Of a stretch of 64,000 nucleotides of DNA, positions 1 to 8,764 are shown one piece after another. Each line of letters starts with the position of its first letter. The first letter of the stretch is position 1. Below the pieces are notes generated by a model. That model saw only the letters and a program-made list of their open reading frames with translations, was not told where the DNA came from and searched no databases. The translations under genes were made by a program, and so were the position numbers. Source of the stretch: Pararhodobacter zhoushanensis (GTDB taxonomy: Bacteria > Pseudomonadota > Alphaproteobacteria > Rhodobacterales > Rhodobacteraceae); assembly GCF_025949695.1 (NCBI RefSeq), contig NZ_JAPDFL010000001.1:781001-845000 (forward strand). Reading direction: 5' to 3'.

Positions 1-1427
1 CGCTGATCGGCGGCATCGAAGAGGCCGAGGATTCAAGCCTCGGCGTGCGGTTCAGCTTCACGCCGACGGATGACCATGAATTCACGCTCGAGGCCGGGCG
101 CTCGCGTCTGGGGTCGACCGCGACCGCCGGTGGCACCATCGCCGCAGGCAGCAATGGCAGCCACCGCGAGAATGACCGCGATTACCTTGTGCTGGGCCAT
201 ACCGGCCATTTCGGCGCGGCCGAAACCCAGCTGACCTTCCAGCACGAGGAAGCCGCGCGCTATACCTATGCGGACCCTGCGGCGACGCCCGGCTGGGTGC
301 TGGACGAACGCATCCCGCGGTTGGCCAACACCACGCTGGACGGTCAGGTTACGCTGCCCTGGGCGCTGGGCGGCGAGCATCGGACGGTCATGGGCTTCCA
401 GTACAGCCGTGCTCAGCTGACCGACCGGGGGTATGCCGCCACGGATCAGGACATGCAGGTCGAGCAATGGGCGCTCTTTGCCGAGGACGAGTGGCGCCTG
501 TCTGACAGTTTCGCGCTGACCGGCGGTCTGCGCTATGACCACCATTCGATCTATGGCGGTCAGGTCAGCCCGCGCTTGTATGCCGTCTGGCACGCGACCG
601 AGGCGCTGACCATCAAGGGCGGTGTCTCGACCGGGTTCACCGCGCCGGCCATCCGCCTGATCGCGCCGGGCTACTACTATCCGACCCAGCGCGGCGCGGG
701 CGTGATTGCGCCCAACCCCGATCTGCAACCCGAGACCAGCACCAGTTTCGAGCTGGGCGGTATCTGGGAACGTGGCGGTCTGAGTTTCAGCGCGACGGGC
801 TTTTACACCGATTTCCGCAGCAAGATCTCGAACATGAACACCGGGATGCTGGTGAACCCCGACACGGGCGCGATCATCGACCCCCTGGGCGGCGCGGCGT
901 GCAATGCGACCGAGATCGCGGCCTACCCGGGGTATCGCTGTCTCTGGCAGGCTTTCAACATTGACGATGCGGTGGTGCAGGGGGTCGAACTGGCCTCGTC
1001 CTGGCAGATTGATGAAACCTGGGCGCTGCGCGGCAGCTACACGTTCACCGACAGCGAGCAACGCACCGGCGATTACGCGGGCTTCCCGCTGCAACGCACG
1101 CCGCGCCATCGCGCCACGCTGCGCGTCGACTGGGCGCCGATGGACAGCGCGCTCTCGCTCTGGGCGGCGGCCACCTATCATGGCGAAGAGATCGCCGCCG
1201 GCGCCCGGATTGGCACCAATGGCCGCCCGGTGTTGATCAACGGCGTCGCGGGCCGTGCCTACGATCCTTACACCACGGTGGACCTTGGCGGTTCGTATGC
1301 GCTGACCGACGCCGTCACGATGAATGCCGCCGTCTACAACCTGTTCGACGAGGTCGTCGAGGCCACCGACAGCAACACTGTGGGCGAGGGGCGGCGGTTC
1401 TGGCTGGGCCTGACCGCGCGCTTCTGA
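1..1427 (+). CDS. TonB-dependent siderophore receptor (5' end outside window)
   Basis: This is the outer-membrane beta-barrel of a TonB-dependent receptor that would import a ferric siderophore. The reading frame is already open at base 3, so the start, signal peptide, TonB box and plug domain lie outside the window and only about 474 barrel residues are seen. The C-terminus has the NLFDE...EGRRFW pattern of the FepA/CirA group and ends in LTARF, with the terminal Phe typical of outer-membrane barrels. It is followed about 20 bases later by a complete siderophore ABC importer, so the genes probably form one iron-regulated operon. The exact ligand cannot be told from sequence. Confidence 0.9.
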   Translation, partial: LIGGIEEAEDSSLGVRFSFTPTDDHEFTLEAGRSRLGSTATAGGTIAAGSNGSHRENDRDYLVLGHTGHFGAAETQLTFQHEEAARYTYADPAATPGWVLDERIPRLANTTLDGQVTLPWALGGEHRTVMGFQYSRAQLTDRGYAATDQDMQVEQWALFAEDEWRLSDSFALTGGLRYDHHSIYGGQVSPRLYAVWHATEALTIKGGVSTGFTAPAIRLIAPGYYYPTQRGAGVIAPNPDLQPETSTSFELGGIWERGGLSFSATGFYTDFRSKISNMNTGMLVNPDTGAIIDPLGGAACNATEIAAYPGYRCLWQAFNIDDAVVQGVELASSWQIDETWALRGSYTFTDSEQRTGDYAGFPLQRTPRHRATLRVDWAPMDSALSLWAAATYHGEEIAAGARIGTNGRPVLINGVAGRAYDPYTTVDLGGSYALTDAVTMNAAVYNLFDEVVEATDSNTVGEGRRFWLGLTARF

Positions 1428-1447
1428 TCCCCCTTTTGAACCGAAAG

Positions 1448-2356
1448 ATGATGTCCATGGCTTTCTTGCACCGCAGCTTTGCCTTTGCCGCCGCCCTGAC
1501 GCTGGTGACAGCACCAACGCTGGCCGAAACCGTGACCCATGCGCAGGGCACGACCGAGATCGAGGGCGTGCCGCAGACCGTGCTGGTCTACGATTCTGCA
1601 ACGCTGGATAATCTCGATGCGCTGGAAGTGCCGGTTGCCGGTGCCCCGGCCGCCGCGCTGCCCGGCTATCTGTCGCAGTATGGCGCGCCGATCGGCACAA
1701 TGTTCGAACCTGACTTCGAAGCGGTGAACGCGGCTGAACCCGACCTCGTGCTGGTCGGCGGACGCTCGGCTCCGCAGTATGCGGCCCTGTCGGCGATGGT
1801 GCCGACGCTGGACCTGACCGTCCCGCGTGAGGGGTATGTGGACGGTGTCGCGGCCAATCTGGCACTGCTGGGGCGGATCTTTGACCGTGACGCCCAGGCT
1901 GCCGCGCTGATCGAGGGGCTGCGCAGCTCGGTCGCCGCGCTGCACGCCGAGGCCGGCGATGCCGGACGGGTGCTGGTCGTGCTCACCACCGGTGGACGCA
2001 TGAGCGCGCACGGTCCCGGCTCGCGCTTTGCGGTGATCTATGACGACTACGGCTTTACCCCGGCGGTCGAAGGTCTGGACATTGGCACGCATGGTCAGGC
2101 GATCTCGTTCGAATTTATCCGCGAGACGGACCCTGACTGGCTGTTCGTGGTCGACCGCGACGCGGCGATCGGGCGCGAGGGTCAATCGGCTGCCGCCTAT
2201 CTGGACAACCCGCTGGTGCAATCGACCAGAGCCTGGCAGCAAGGGCAGGTGGTCTATCTTGATGCGCAGGCCTGGTACCTGATCGGCGGTGGTGTGCAGG
2301 CGATGCAGGCCAGCATTGCCCAGTTGCGCGACGCGCTGGCGCAGGCCGGAAACTGA
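1448..2356 (+). CDS. siderophore ABC transporter substrate-binding protein (FatB/YclQ type)
   Basis: Periplasmic binding protein of the class III (FatB/CeuE/YclQ) group that hands a ferric siderophore to the inner-membrane importer. A clear Sec signal peptide (MAFLHRSFAFAAALTLV..., cut after TLA) is followed by the family opening VTHAQGTTEIEGVPQTVLVYD. The length of about 300 residues is normal. The start is uncertain: an in-frame TTG at 1436 and ATGs at 1448, 1451 and 1457 are all possible, and no strong Shine-Dalgarno separates them. Receptor upstream and two FecCD permeases plus an ATPase downstream make the role clear. The exact siderophore is unknown. Confidence 0.9.
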   Translation: MMSMAFLHRSFAFAAALTLVTAPTLAETVTHAQGTTEIEGVPQTVLVYDSATLDNLDALEVPVAGAPAAALPGYLSQYGAPIGTMFEPDFEAVNAAEPDLVLVGGRSAPQYAALSAMVPTLDLTVPREGYVDGVAANLALLGRIFDRDAQAAALIEGLRSSVAALHAEAGDAGRVLVVLTTGGRMSAHGPGSRFAVIYDDYGFTPAVEGLDIGTHGQAISFEFIRETDPDWLFVVDRDAAIGREGQSAAAYLDNPLVQSTRAWQQGQVVYLDAQAWYLIGGGVQAMQASIAQLRDALAQAGN

Positions 2357-2368
2357 CGATCCGTAGTC

Positions 2369-3382
2369 ATGCCTGAGCCCCGTTTGCCAAGGCCGCCATC
2401 CGCTCGCGCCGCGCTGGTGCGGCTGATCGTTCCGCTTGCTCTGGCGACGACGCTGGGGCTGGGGGTCGCCAGCCTGTTCGTTGGTGTCAGCGCCGTCAGC
2501 CCTGCGCTGATCTGGGCAGAGCGCGGCGCGGGCCCCGCCACCGAGGTGCTGCTCACCGCGCGCCTGCCCCGGACGCTGGCGCTGGCGCTGGCGGGCATGG
2601 GGCTGGCACTGGCCGGGCTGGTGCTGCAGGTGCTGGTGCGCAACCGCTTCGTCGAGCCCTCGACCGTCGGCACCACGGAATCCGCCTCGCTGGGGATCTT
2701 GATGGTGATGCTCTTCGCGCCCGGCATGCCGGTCGCCGGACGCATGGCAGTGGCGGCGTTCTGCGGGCTGGCGGGGACTATGCTGTTCCTGCTGCTTCTG
2801 CGCGCCGTGCCCCGGCGCTCGGCCCTGATGGTGCCGTTGCTGGGGCTGCTGTTGTCCGGGGTGATCGGCGCGGTGACGACGTTCATCGCCTATCGCACCG
2901 ACATGCTGCAAAGCCTGGGCGCGTGGAGCACCGGTGATTTCTCCATGGTGCTGGCCGGGCGCTATGAGGGGCTGTGGATCGTGGCCATCCTCGCTGCGCT
3001 GACGGCCCTGTTCGCCGACCAGATCACCGTCGCCGGACTGGGACGTGACATGGCGACAGGGCTTGGGGTCAATCACCGCGCGGTGCGGGCGGCAGGGGTG
3101 CTGCTGGTGGCCCTGCTCAGTGCTGCGGTCATCGTGACCGTCGGCATGATCCCCTTTCTGGGGCTGGTCGTGCCCAATATCGTCAGCCTGCTTCTGGGCG
3201 ACAATCTGCGCCGCACCCTGCCGGTCGTCTGCCTGTCGGGTGCGGCTTTGGTGATGGCCTGCGATATCGCCGGCCGGCTGGTCGTGCGCCCCTATGAAAT
3301 GCCGATCGGACTGACCATGGGCATCGTCGGCAGCGGCCTGTTTCTGTGGCTGCTGACCCGGAGCCGCCGCCATGACGCCTGA
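2369..3382 (+). CDS. iron-siderophore ABC transporter permease (FecCD family, FatD/YclN type)
   Basis: Inner-membrane permease, 337 residues, one half of the heterodimeric channel of the siderophore importer. It is very hydrophobic with about nine to ten predicted membrane segments. It has the FecCD pattern of a cytoplasmic arginine-rich loop before LPRTLALALAGMGLALAG and a conserved FLGLVVPNIV segment near residue 260. The start is ATG 13 bases after the binding-protein stop. Its 3' end overlaps the next permease by 11 bases, which implies translational coupling. Confidence 0.93.
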   Translation: MPEPRLPRPPSARAALVRLIVPLALATTLGLGVASLFVGVSAVSPALIWAERGAGPATEVLLTARLPRTLALALAGMGLALAGLVLQVLVRNRFVEPSTVGTTESASLGILMVMLFAPGMPVAGRMAVAAFCGLAGTMLFLLLLRAVPRRSALMVPLLGLLLSGVIGAVTTFIAYRTDMLQSLGAWSTGDFSMVLAGRYEGLWIVAILAALTALFADQITVAGLGRDMATGLGVNHRAVRAAGVLLVALLSAAVIVTVGMIPFLGLVVPNIVSLLLGDNLRRTLPVVCLSGAALVMACDIAGRLVVRPYEMPIGLTMGIVGSGLFLWLLTRSRRHDA

Positions 3383-4340
3383 GCAGCGCACCCGCGTCAT
3401 CACACGCCGCCTGATCCTGCTGGTTGTGCTGGCCCTGCTGGCCGCAGCCGGGTTCATGTTGCTTCAGGCGCGGGGAAGCTGGGACTTCCTGCTGCCGTTT
3501 CGCGGGCGCAAACTGGCGGCGCTGGCCGTGGTTGCCGTGGCCGTGGCGCTGTCGACGGTGATTTTTCAGACCGTGACGCAGAACCGGATCCTGACACCGT
3601 CGATCATGGGGTTCGACGCTCTCTATGTTCTGATCCAGACACTGATGATCTGGGGCCTCGGTGCCGGGCGGGTGGCCGGGCTCGATGGTCGGCTGGTCTT
3701 CGCGCTGGAACTGGCGACGATGATCCTTTTTGCCCTGTTGCTGTTTCGCTGGATGTTCGGCCCGCGCAGTCAAGACCTGCATCGGCTGATGCTGGTGGGG
3801 ATCGTGCTGGGCACGCTGTTTCGTGCCATTGCGGGCTTCTTGCAACGCATCATCGACCCCGACAGCTTTACCGTGTTGCAGGATCGGCTGTTCGCCAATT
3901 TCAACACGGTGGACCCCGGCCTGCTCAGCCTCTCGGCGCTGATGGTCGCGGGGCTGGCGCTGATCGTCTGGCGGCTGGTGCCCGAGCTGGACGTGCTGGC
4001 ACTGGGGCGCGAGGCATCTATCGGTCTTGGCCTGCCGCAAGAGCGGCTGACGCGTGGACTGCTGGTTCTGGTCACGGTCCTTGTCGCGCTGTCGACGGCG
4101 CTGGTCGGGCCGATCACCTTCCTTGGCCTTCTGGTTGCCAACATCGCCTATCTGATCATGCCTACGGGGCGTCACGCCGTGGTCTTGCCCACTGCCGCGC
4201 TGGTGGCGCTGATCACGCTGATCGGCGGCCAGACGCTGCTCGAGCGCGTGCTGCAGTACGACAGCGCGCTGGCGGTGGTGGTGGAATTCGCCGGTGGCCT
4301 CGTCTTCATTCTTCTGGTCGTGAGAGGAGTCGCGAAATGA
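3372..4340 (+). CDS. iron-siderophore ABC transporter permease (FecCD family, FatC/YclO type)
   Basis: Second FecCD permease of the importer, 322 residues with multiple membrane segments. The family segment ITFLGLLVANIAYLIMP near residues 235-250 matches the ATPase-contacting region of these permeases. It starts inside the end of the first permease gene and ends with an ATGA overlap with the ATPase gene. The two permeases are diverged from each other, as expected for the FatCD/YclNO heterodimer rather than a recent duplication. Confidence 0.93.
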   Translation: MTPEQRTRVITRRLILLVVLALLAAAGFMLLQARGSWDFLLPFRGRKLAALAVVAVAVALSTVIFQTVTQNRILTPSIMGFDALYVLIQTLMIWGLGAGRVAGLDGRLVFALELATMILFALLLFRWMFGPRSQDLHRLMLVGIVLGTLFRAIAGFLQRIIDPDSFTVLQDRLFANFNTVDPGLLSLSALMVAGLALIVWRLVPELDVLALGREASIGLGLPQERLTRGLLVLVTVLVALSTALVGPITFLGLLVANIAYLIMPTGRHAVVLPTAALVALITLIGGQTLLERVLQYDSALAVVVEFAGGLVFILLVVRGVAK

Positions 4341-5089
4341 TCGCGATCGAGAAAATCGAGCGGCGCTATGACGGCGTGCCGGTGCTGGCAGGCATTGATC
4401 TGCAGGTGCCGCAGGGCGGGCTCACCGCCCTCATCGGGCCGAACGGCGCGGGGAAATCGACGCTGCTGTCGGTGATGGGGCGGTTGCAGAAAGCGGATGC
4501 AGGCCGCGTCACGCTGGATGGCATGGACCTTGCAACGGCACCGGGGCGCGAGGTTGCCAAGCGGCTGGCGCTGTTGCGGCAAGACAACCACACCGCCGCC
4601 CGGTTGACGGTGCGCGATCTTGTGGCCTTCGGGCGCTATCCGCATTGTCGCGGAAATCCAGGCCCCGAGGATCACCGCCAGATTGCCCTCGCGCTCAGCA
4701 CGCTGGGGCTGGAGCCGCTGGCCGACCGCTTTCTGGACCAGCTTTCCGGCGGGCAGCGGCAGCGGGCGCATATCGCCATGGTGCTGGCGCAGGACACCGA
4801 CTGCATCCTGCTGGACGAGCCGCTCAACAATCTCGACATCAGCCATGCCGTGCGGATCATCACATTGGTACGCGAGGCGGCGCGCAGCCTTGGGAAGACG
4901 GTTGTCGTGGTGCTGCACGACATCAACATGGCGGCGGCGCATTGCGACCGGATCGTGGTGATGAAGGCCGGCCGCGTCCTGCGCCACGGCCCGCCTGAGG
5001 CAGTGATGGAGGACAGCTTTCTGTCCGAGGTCTACGAGACGCCGATCCGCGTTCACCAGCTGGATGGACGGCTGCTCGCGCTCTACTGA
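4337..5089 (+). CDS. siderophore ABC transporter ATP-binding protein (YclP/FatE type)
   Basis: Cytoplasmic ATPase that powers the siderophore importer, 250 residues. The Walker A motif GPNGAGKST is at residues 34-42, the Q-loop near 82, the signature LSGGQ at 136-140, Walker B ILLDE at 157-161, and the H-loop in VLHDIN near 193. All catalytic motifs are intact. The start overlaps the upstream permease stop (ATGA). It is the last gene of the operon. No strong terminator is visible in the following 340 bases. Confidence 0.95.
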   Translation: MIAIEKIERRYDGVPVLAGIDLQVPQGGLTALIGPNGAGKSTLLSVMGRLQKADAGRVTLDGMDLATAPGREVAKRLALLRQDNHTAARLTVRDLVAFGRYPHCRGNPGPEDHRQIALALSTLGLEPLADRFLDQLSGGQRQRAHIAMVLAQDTDCILLDEPLNNLDISHAVRIITLVREAARSLGKTVVVVLHDINMAAAHCDRIVVMKAGRVLRHGPPEAVMEDSFLSEVYETPIRVHQLDGRLLALY

Positions 5090-5430
5090 CCTGCGGTTGT
5101 GGTCTTCCGGTTGCGTTGGGCGTGCAGCACCGGACGTCAGCAAGCGTCGCCTGAGTGCGCCCTGCAAGCGACCGCTTTTCGCGCAGTGACGCCCCGCCTC
5201 TATCGTTGGCATGCGGGATGTTTTGCGCGTGGCGTTTCCACGATCTGTCGTCCTGAAGACCCGGTTTCGAAACACGCCGCGCGGTTTCGCCGGGCAGGCA
5301 AGGCGTGTGGGATCCGGGCGGAAAACCAATGCGCGCAGAGGCGGTGCCATTGCTTCCGCGTAGGGCAATCGCACCGGATAAATACCCACGCCCATCGGGC
5401 AAGAGGCTAATGCTATCAAAGAGATGGAAA
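5090..5430. other. gene-free stretch
   Basis: About 340 bases between the siderophore ATPase gene and the 3' end of tRNA-Phe. Short open frames on both strands have no recognisable product, no good ribosome binding site and no domain resemblance. I see no clear terminator hairpin with a T-run here. Nothing supportable is annotated. Confidence 0.6.
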
Positions 5431-5505
5431 TGGTGCCCAGGGGCGGATTTGAACCACCGACACGAGGATTTTCAATCCACTGCTCTACCCCTGAGCTACC
5501 CGGGC
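5431..5505 (-). tRNA. tRNA-Phe (GAA)
   Basis: On the minus strand the cloverleaf reads acceptor GCCCGGG, D-arm GCTC/GAGC, anticodon loop TTGAAAA (anticodon GAA, Phe), a five-base variable region, T-loop TTCAAAT, acceptor CCTGGGC, discriminator A and an encoded CCA. The length is 75. The acceptor has one G-T wobble and the anticodon stem (GTGGA/TCCTC) contains one T-T mismatch at its second pair. The D-loop is short, which explains the length below 76. It stands alone rather than in a tRNA cluster. Confidence 0.95.
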
Positions 5506-5538
5506 ACGGGTGAAGGCATCTGCCTTCTGGGTGGCCGT

Positions 5539-5567
5539 TAATTAGGCGAGGGCGCGGGCGGTGTCCA
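5539..5567 (-). promoter_or_regulatory. probable promoter of tRNA-Phe
   Basis: Reading the minus strand, TGGACA (5567-5562) and TAATTA (5544-5539) are separated by exactly 17 bases and lie about 34 bases ahead of the first tRNA base. This fits a housekeeping sigma-70 promoter with a short 5' leader. Confidence 0.6.
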
Positions 5568-5638
5568 GAGGGAATTTTGCACTTCCTGCGCCTTTGCCAA
5601 GATGTGATAGTAAACCTGTTCACGACCTAGGAGAGCCC

Positions 5639-6556
5639 ATGCGCCCGATCCGCGGCATCCTGTATAAATTGATCGCGGTCACGATGTTCATCGCGATGTC
5701 GAGCATGGTCAAGTCGCTGTCCGATGACATTCCTCCGGGCGAAACGGTCTTTTTCCGCTCGGCTTTTGCGTTGCCGGTGATTCTGGGATGGCTGGCTTAC
5801 CGGAGAGAATTGCGCACCGGACTCAAGGCCTCGCGCCCGCTGGGGCATTTCTGGCGCGGGCTGGTGGGCACCTGCGCGATGGGCATGGGATTTGCCGCGC
5901 TGGCCTTTCTGCCGCTGCCCGAGGTGACGGCCATCGGCTATGCCGCCCCGCTGCTGGTGGTGATCTTTGCGTCCATGTTTCTGGGCGAAGAGGTCCGCGT
6001 GTTCCGGCTGACCGCCGTTTTCGCCGGGCTTGCCGGGGTGATGATCGTGCTCTCGCCGCGCTTGTCTGTCGGCACGGATCTGAGCGACGGGCAGGCGCTG
6101 GGCGCGATGCTGGCGCTGACCGGGGCGGTCTGCGCGGCGCTGGCGCAGGTGACGGTGCGCAAGCTGGTGGCGACCGAGCAGACCTCGGCCATCGTCTTCT
6201 GGTTCTCGGTCACCTCGGCTGGGCTGTCGTTGCTGACCATCCCCTATGGCTGGGTGCTGCCCTCACCGGGTGAGGCGGGGCTCTTGGTGCTGATCGGGCT
6301 GGTCGGCGGGGTCGGGCAGATCTTCCTCACCTCCAGCTACCGCGAGGCCGATGCGTCGCTGATCGCGCCTTTCGACTATGCCTCGATGCTGATGGCGCTG
6401 GCGATCGGGTACTGGGTCTTCGGCGAGGTGCCGACGAAGACGATGCTGATCGGCGCGACCATCGTGGTGTCGGCGGGGATCCTGATCATCTGGCGCGAGC
6501 GTCAACTGGGGCTGGAACGTTCCCGCCAAAGGAAGGCGATGTCGCCGCAGGGGTGA
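5639..6556 (+). CDS. DMT family (EamA) transporter
   Basis: Ten-segment inner-membrane transporter of the drug/metabolite superfamily, 305 residues from the chosen start, with two tandem EamA halves (roughly residues 10-140 and 155-285). Substrate unknown; relatives export amino acids or other small metabolites. The frame extends up to a GTG at 5561, but ATG 5639 is preferred because AGGAGA sits correctly upstream and the protein then begins MRPIRGILYKL just before the first membrane segment. No functional partner is adjacent. Confidence 0.9.
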   Translation: MRPIRGILYKLIAVTMFIAMSSMVKSLSDDIPPGETVFFRSAFALPVILGWLAYRRELRTGLKASRPLGHFWRGLVGTCAMGMGFAALAFLPLPEVTAIGYAAPLLVVIFASMFLGEEVRVFRLTAVFAGLAGVMIVLSPRLSVGTDLSDGQALGAMLALTGAVCAALAQVTVRKLVATEQTSAIVFWFSVTSAGLSLLTIPYGWVLPSPGEAGLLVLIGLVGGVGQIFLTSSYREADASLIAPFDYASMLMALAIGYWVFGEVPTKTMLIGATIVVSAGILIIWRERQLGLERSRQRKAMSPQG

Positions 6557-6635
6557 TGTCCCACGATGGGACAACTTCCGCTGCGTCTGTTTTCAAAGGC
6601 TTGCGGGCCCGTATTCGCGAAGTCTTAACGATTTT

Positions 6636-6667
6636 CCCGCTTTCACGCCACCCCCGCTTTCACGCCA
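6636..6667. repeat. 15-bp tandem direct repeat at the end of the VOC gene
   Basis: CCCGCTTTCACGCCA occurs at 6636-6650 and again at 6653-6667, two bases apart. The second copy contains the stop codon of the minus-strand VOC gene. It looks like a local duplication. No function is evident. Confidence 0.8.
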
Positions 6668-7025
6668 GCGTCGTGCAGAACACCAGCCGGTTGCCGAACG
6701 GGTCGCTGATCGCCATGTCGCGGCTGCCCCAAGGCTGTTCGGTGACACCGGGTCGCGCGTTGCGGTAGCCCTTGGCGTTCAGCACGCGGCAATAGGCGTC
6801 AACGTCGTCCACCTCGATCCGAAGGGCGGCGCCGGGGCTGGCATCGCCGTAATGCTCGGACAGGTGCACCACGCAGTCGCCCATGCGCAGGCCCAGATAG
6901 AGCGGCGCATCGGCGTCGAACCGGTGCTCGAAGACGACCTCGAACCCCAGAAAACCAAGGTAGAACTCCCGCGCTCTGGTTTCGTCAAAGCTGCGCAGGA
7001 TGGGGATGGGGGCGTGGGTTTTCAT
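6660..7025 (-). CDS. VOC family protein (glyoxalase/bleomycin-resistance fold)
   Basis: Small cytoplasmic protein of 121 residues with the beta-alpha-beta-beta-beta arrangement of the vicinal oxygen chelate fold. It has an N-terminal PILRSFDETRAREFYLGFLGF and a C-terminal ISDPFGNRLVF strand typical of bleomycin-resistance-like members. The frame runs upstream to 7100, but ATG 7025 (MKTHAPIPILRS) matches the usual family start. Possible roles are metal-dependent chemistry or binding of a toxic compound; the substrate is unknown. Confidence 0.85.
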   Translation of the reverse strand: MKTHAPIPILRSFDETRAREFYLGFLGFEVVFEHRFDADAPLYLGLRMGDCVVHLSEHYGDASPGAALRIEVDDVDAYCRVLNAKGYRNARPGVTEQPWGSRDMAISDPFGNRLVFCTTLA

Positions 7026-7068
7026 CGGGGGTCTCGCGTATTTGCGACAAGGTGAGGGGGCAGGGGCG

Positions 7069-8655
7069 TTACCGCCCCCGGAACAATCCGCCCAGAACAC
7101 CGCGCACGATGGCAGTGCCGGCGCGGGTGCCGATAGACCGGGCCATGGATTTGGTGAAGGCCTCGACCACCGAATCGCTGCGCGAGGACCGGCTGGTGCT
7201 GCGCCCGGTCGAGCGGGACGGGCTGCGCGGCGTGTCGTCCCCCTCGTCGCGGCGGTTGCGAATGCTGCCCGGCGGCTGGTAGCGCCGGGCGCGGGAATAG
7301 CGCTCCTCGGTTTCCTCGTCGTCTTTGCCGCGCGCCTCGAACCCTTCGGCCTGCCGCGCAGCGGCCTCGGCCCGGCGCGCGAGCATTTCCTGCGCCGAAT
7401 CGCGGTCGATCATCGTGTCGTATTTCCGCCCCATCGGTGAGGCGGCGATGATCTGACGGCGCACGGCGTCATCACAGGGCCCCATCGCCGAGGCGGGCGG
7501 GCGGATCAGCGTGCGCTCGACCATGCCGGGGATGCCTTTGGCCTCAAGGAACGAGGTCACGGCTTCGCCCACGCCGACCTCACGGATCGCCACCTCGGTG
7601 TCAAAGCGCGGGTTGGTACGGTAGGTCTGCGCGGCGCGGCGCAGCGCCTGCTGGTCGCGCGCGGTAAAGGCGCGCAGGGCGTGTTGCACGCGGTTGCCCA
7701 GCTGCGACAGGATCGTTTCGGGCACGTCATCGGGGTTCTGGGTGATGAAATACACGCCCACCCCCTTCGAGCGGATCAGCCGCGCCACCTGCTCGACCTT
7801 TTCGATCAGCGCGCGGGGGGCGCCAGAGAACAGCAAATGCGCCTCGTCGAAAAAGAACACCAGCTTGGGCTGGTCGGAATCGCCCACCTCGGGCAGTTCC
7901 TCGAACAGCTCGGACAACAGCCAGAGCATGAAGGTCGCATAGAGCCGCGGCGTGGTCATCAGGCGCTCGGCGTGCAGGATGTTGACCTGGCCTTGCCCCT
8001 GCGCGGTGACCTGCATCAGGTCGTGGATGTCCAGCGCCGGTTCGCCAAAGAAGCTGGCCGCGCCCTGATTTTCCAACACCAGCAAGCGGCGCTGGATCGC
8101 GCCGATGCTGGCGGTGGTGACATTGCCGTATTTCGCCGAAACATCCTGCCGGTTGTCGCCCAGAAACTGCAGCATCGCGCGCAGGTCGGGCAGGTCCAGC
8201 AGCGGCCAGCCCTCTTCATCGGCCATGCGGAAGGCGACGTTGATCACCCCTTCCTGCGCCTCGGTCAGCTCCAGAATGCGGCTCAGCAGCAAGGGCCCCA
8301 TATCGGCCATGGTGGTGCGCACCGGGTGGCCGTTCTGGCCGAACAGATCCCAGAAGGTCACCGGCATCGCGCCGTAGTTCAGCGTACCAAGCCCGATGGT
8401 ATCGGCGCGGCGCTGGAAGGCGTCGCGCGGCGTTCCGGCCACGGCCATGCCGCCGACGTCGCCCTTGATGTCGGTCAGAAACACCGGCACCCCGGCGCGG
8501 CTGAATTCCTCGGCCATGATCTGCATGGTGATCGTCTTGCCGGTGCCGGTGGCGCCCGCGATCAGCCCGTGACGGTTGCCGTATTTCAGCAACAGTGCCT
8601 CGGGCGTTGCATAGGCTTCGCCGCCCCCGCCGATGACGATGCTCTCCTGAGCCAT
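7069..8655 (-). CDS. HerA/DUF853-type P-loop ATPase (YjgR-like)
   Basis: A 528-residue ATPase of the HerA-FtsK helicase-like group, annotated in other genomes as DUF853 or YjgR. Walker A GATGTGKT is at residues 34-41 and Walker B LVFFFDEAHLL near 250-260, followed by an arginine-finger-like region. The C-terminal 90 residues form a low-complexity Arg/Ser/Asp linker and end in a hydrophobic GTAIVRGVLGGLFRGR tail. ATG 8655 is chosen over an earlier in-frame codon because GGGAGGG lies directly upstream. The physiological role of this family is not established. It lies downstream of serB in the same direction. Confidence 0.88.
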   Translation of the reverse strand: MAQESIVIGGGGEAYATPEALLLKYGNRHGLIAGATGTGKTITMQIMAEEFSRAGVPVFLTDIKGDVGGMAVAGTPRDAFQRRADTIGLGTLNYGAMPVTFWDLFGQNGHPVRTTMADMGPLLLSRILELTEAQEGVINVAFRMADEEGWPLLDLPDLRAMLQFLGDNRQDVSAKYGNVTTASIGAIQRRLLVLENQGAASFFGEPALDIHDLMQVTAQGQGQVNILHAERLMTTPRLYATFMLWLLSELFEELPEVGDSDQPKLVFFFDEAHLLFSGAPRALIEKVEQVARLIRSKGVGVYFITQNPDDVPETILSQLGNRVQHALRAFTARDQQALRRAAQTYRTNPRFDTEVAIREVGVGEAVTSFLEAKGIPGMVERTLIRPPASAMGPCDDAVRRQIIAASPMGRKYDTMIDRDSAQEMLARRAEAAARQAEGFEARGKDDEETEERYSRARRYQPPGSIRNRRDEGDDTPRSPSRSTGRSTSRSSRSDSVVEAFTKSMARSIGTRAGTAIVRGVLGGLFRGR

Positions 8656-8686
8656 GCTCACCCTCCCTGCAGGGCGACTCCGCGCC

Positions 8687-8739
8687 CTTTCATCTTGCCA
8701 AAAATACGCTGCGGGGGTGTGGGGGTGCAAAACCCCCAC
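8687..8739 (-). repeat. composite 3'-end element downstream of serB
   Basis: Reading the minus strand after serB: a hairpin with 8-bp arms GTGGGGGT/ACCCCCAC (8739-8719), then a C-rich run, then GCGTATTTTTGG, then CAAGATGAAAG, ending at 8687. The same order recurs after several other genes in this window. It may act as a transcription terminator or RNA 3'-end signal (inference). Confidence 0.7.
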
Positions 8740-8764
8740 GTCCGACGCCTCGATCGGCGCTGGC

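Noticed and set aside
33-1865. Long minus-strand open frame (610 codons) opposite the TonB receptor and binding protein
   Set aside because: It is antisense to two clearly conserved genes, has Arg/Pro/Gln/His-rich composition typical of GC-rich shadow frames, and has no recognisable domain.
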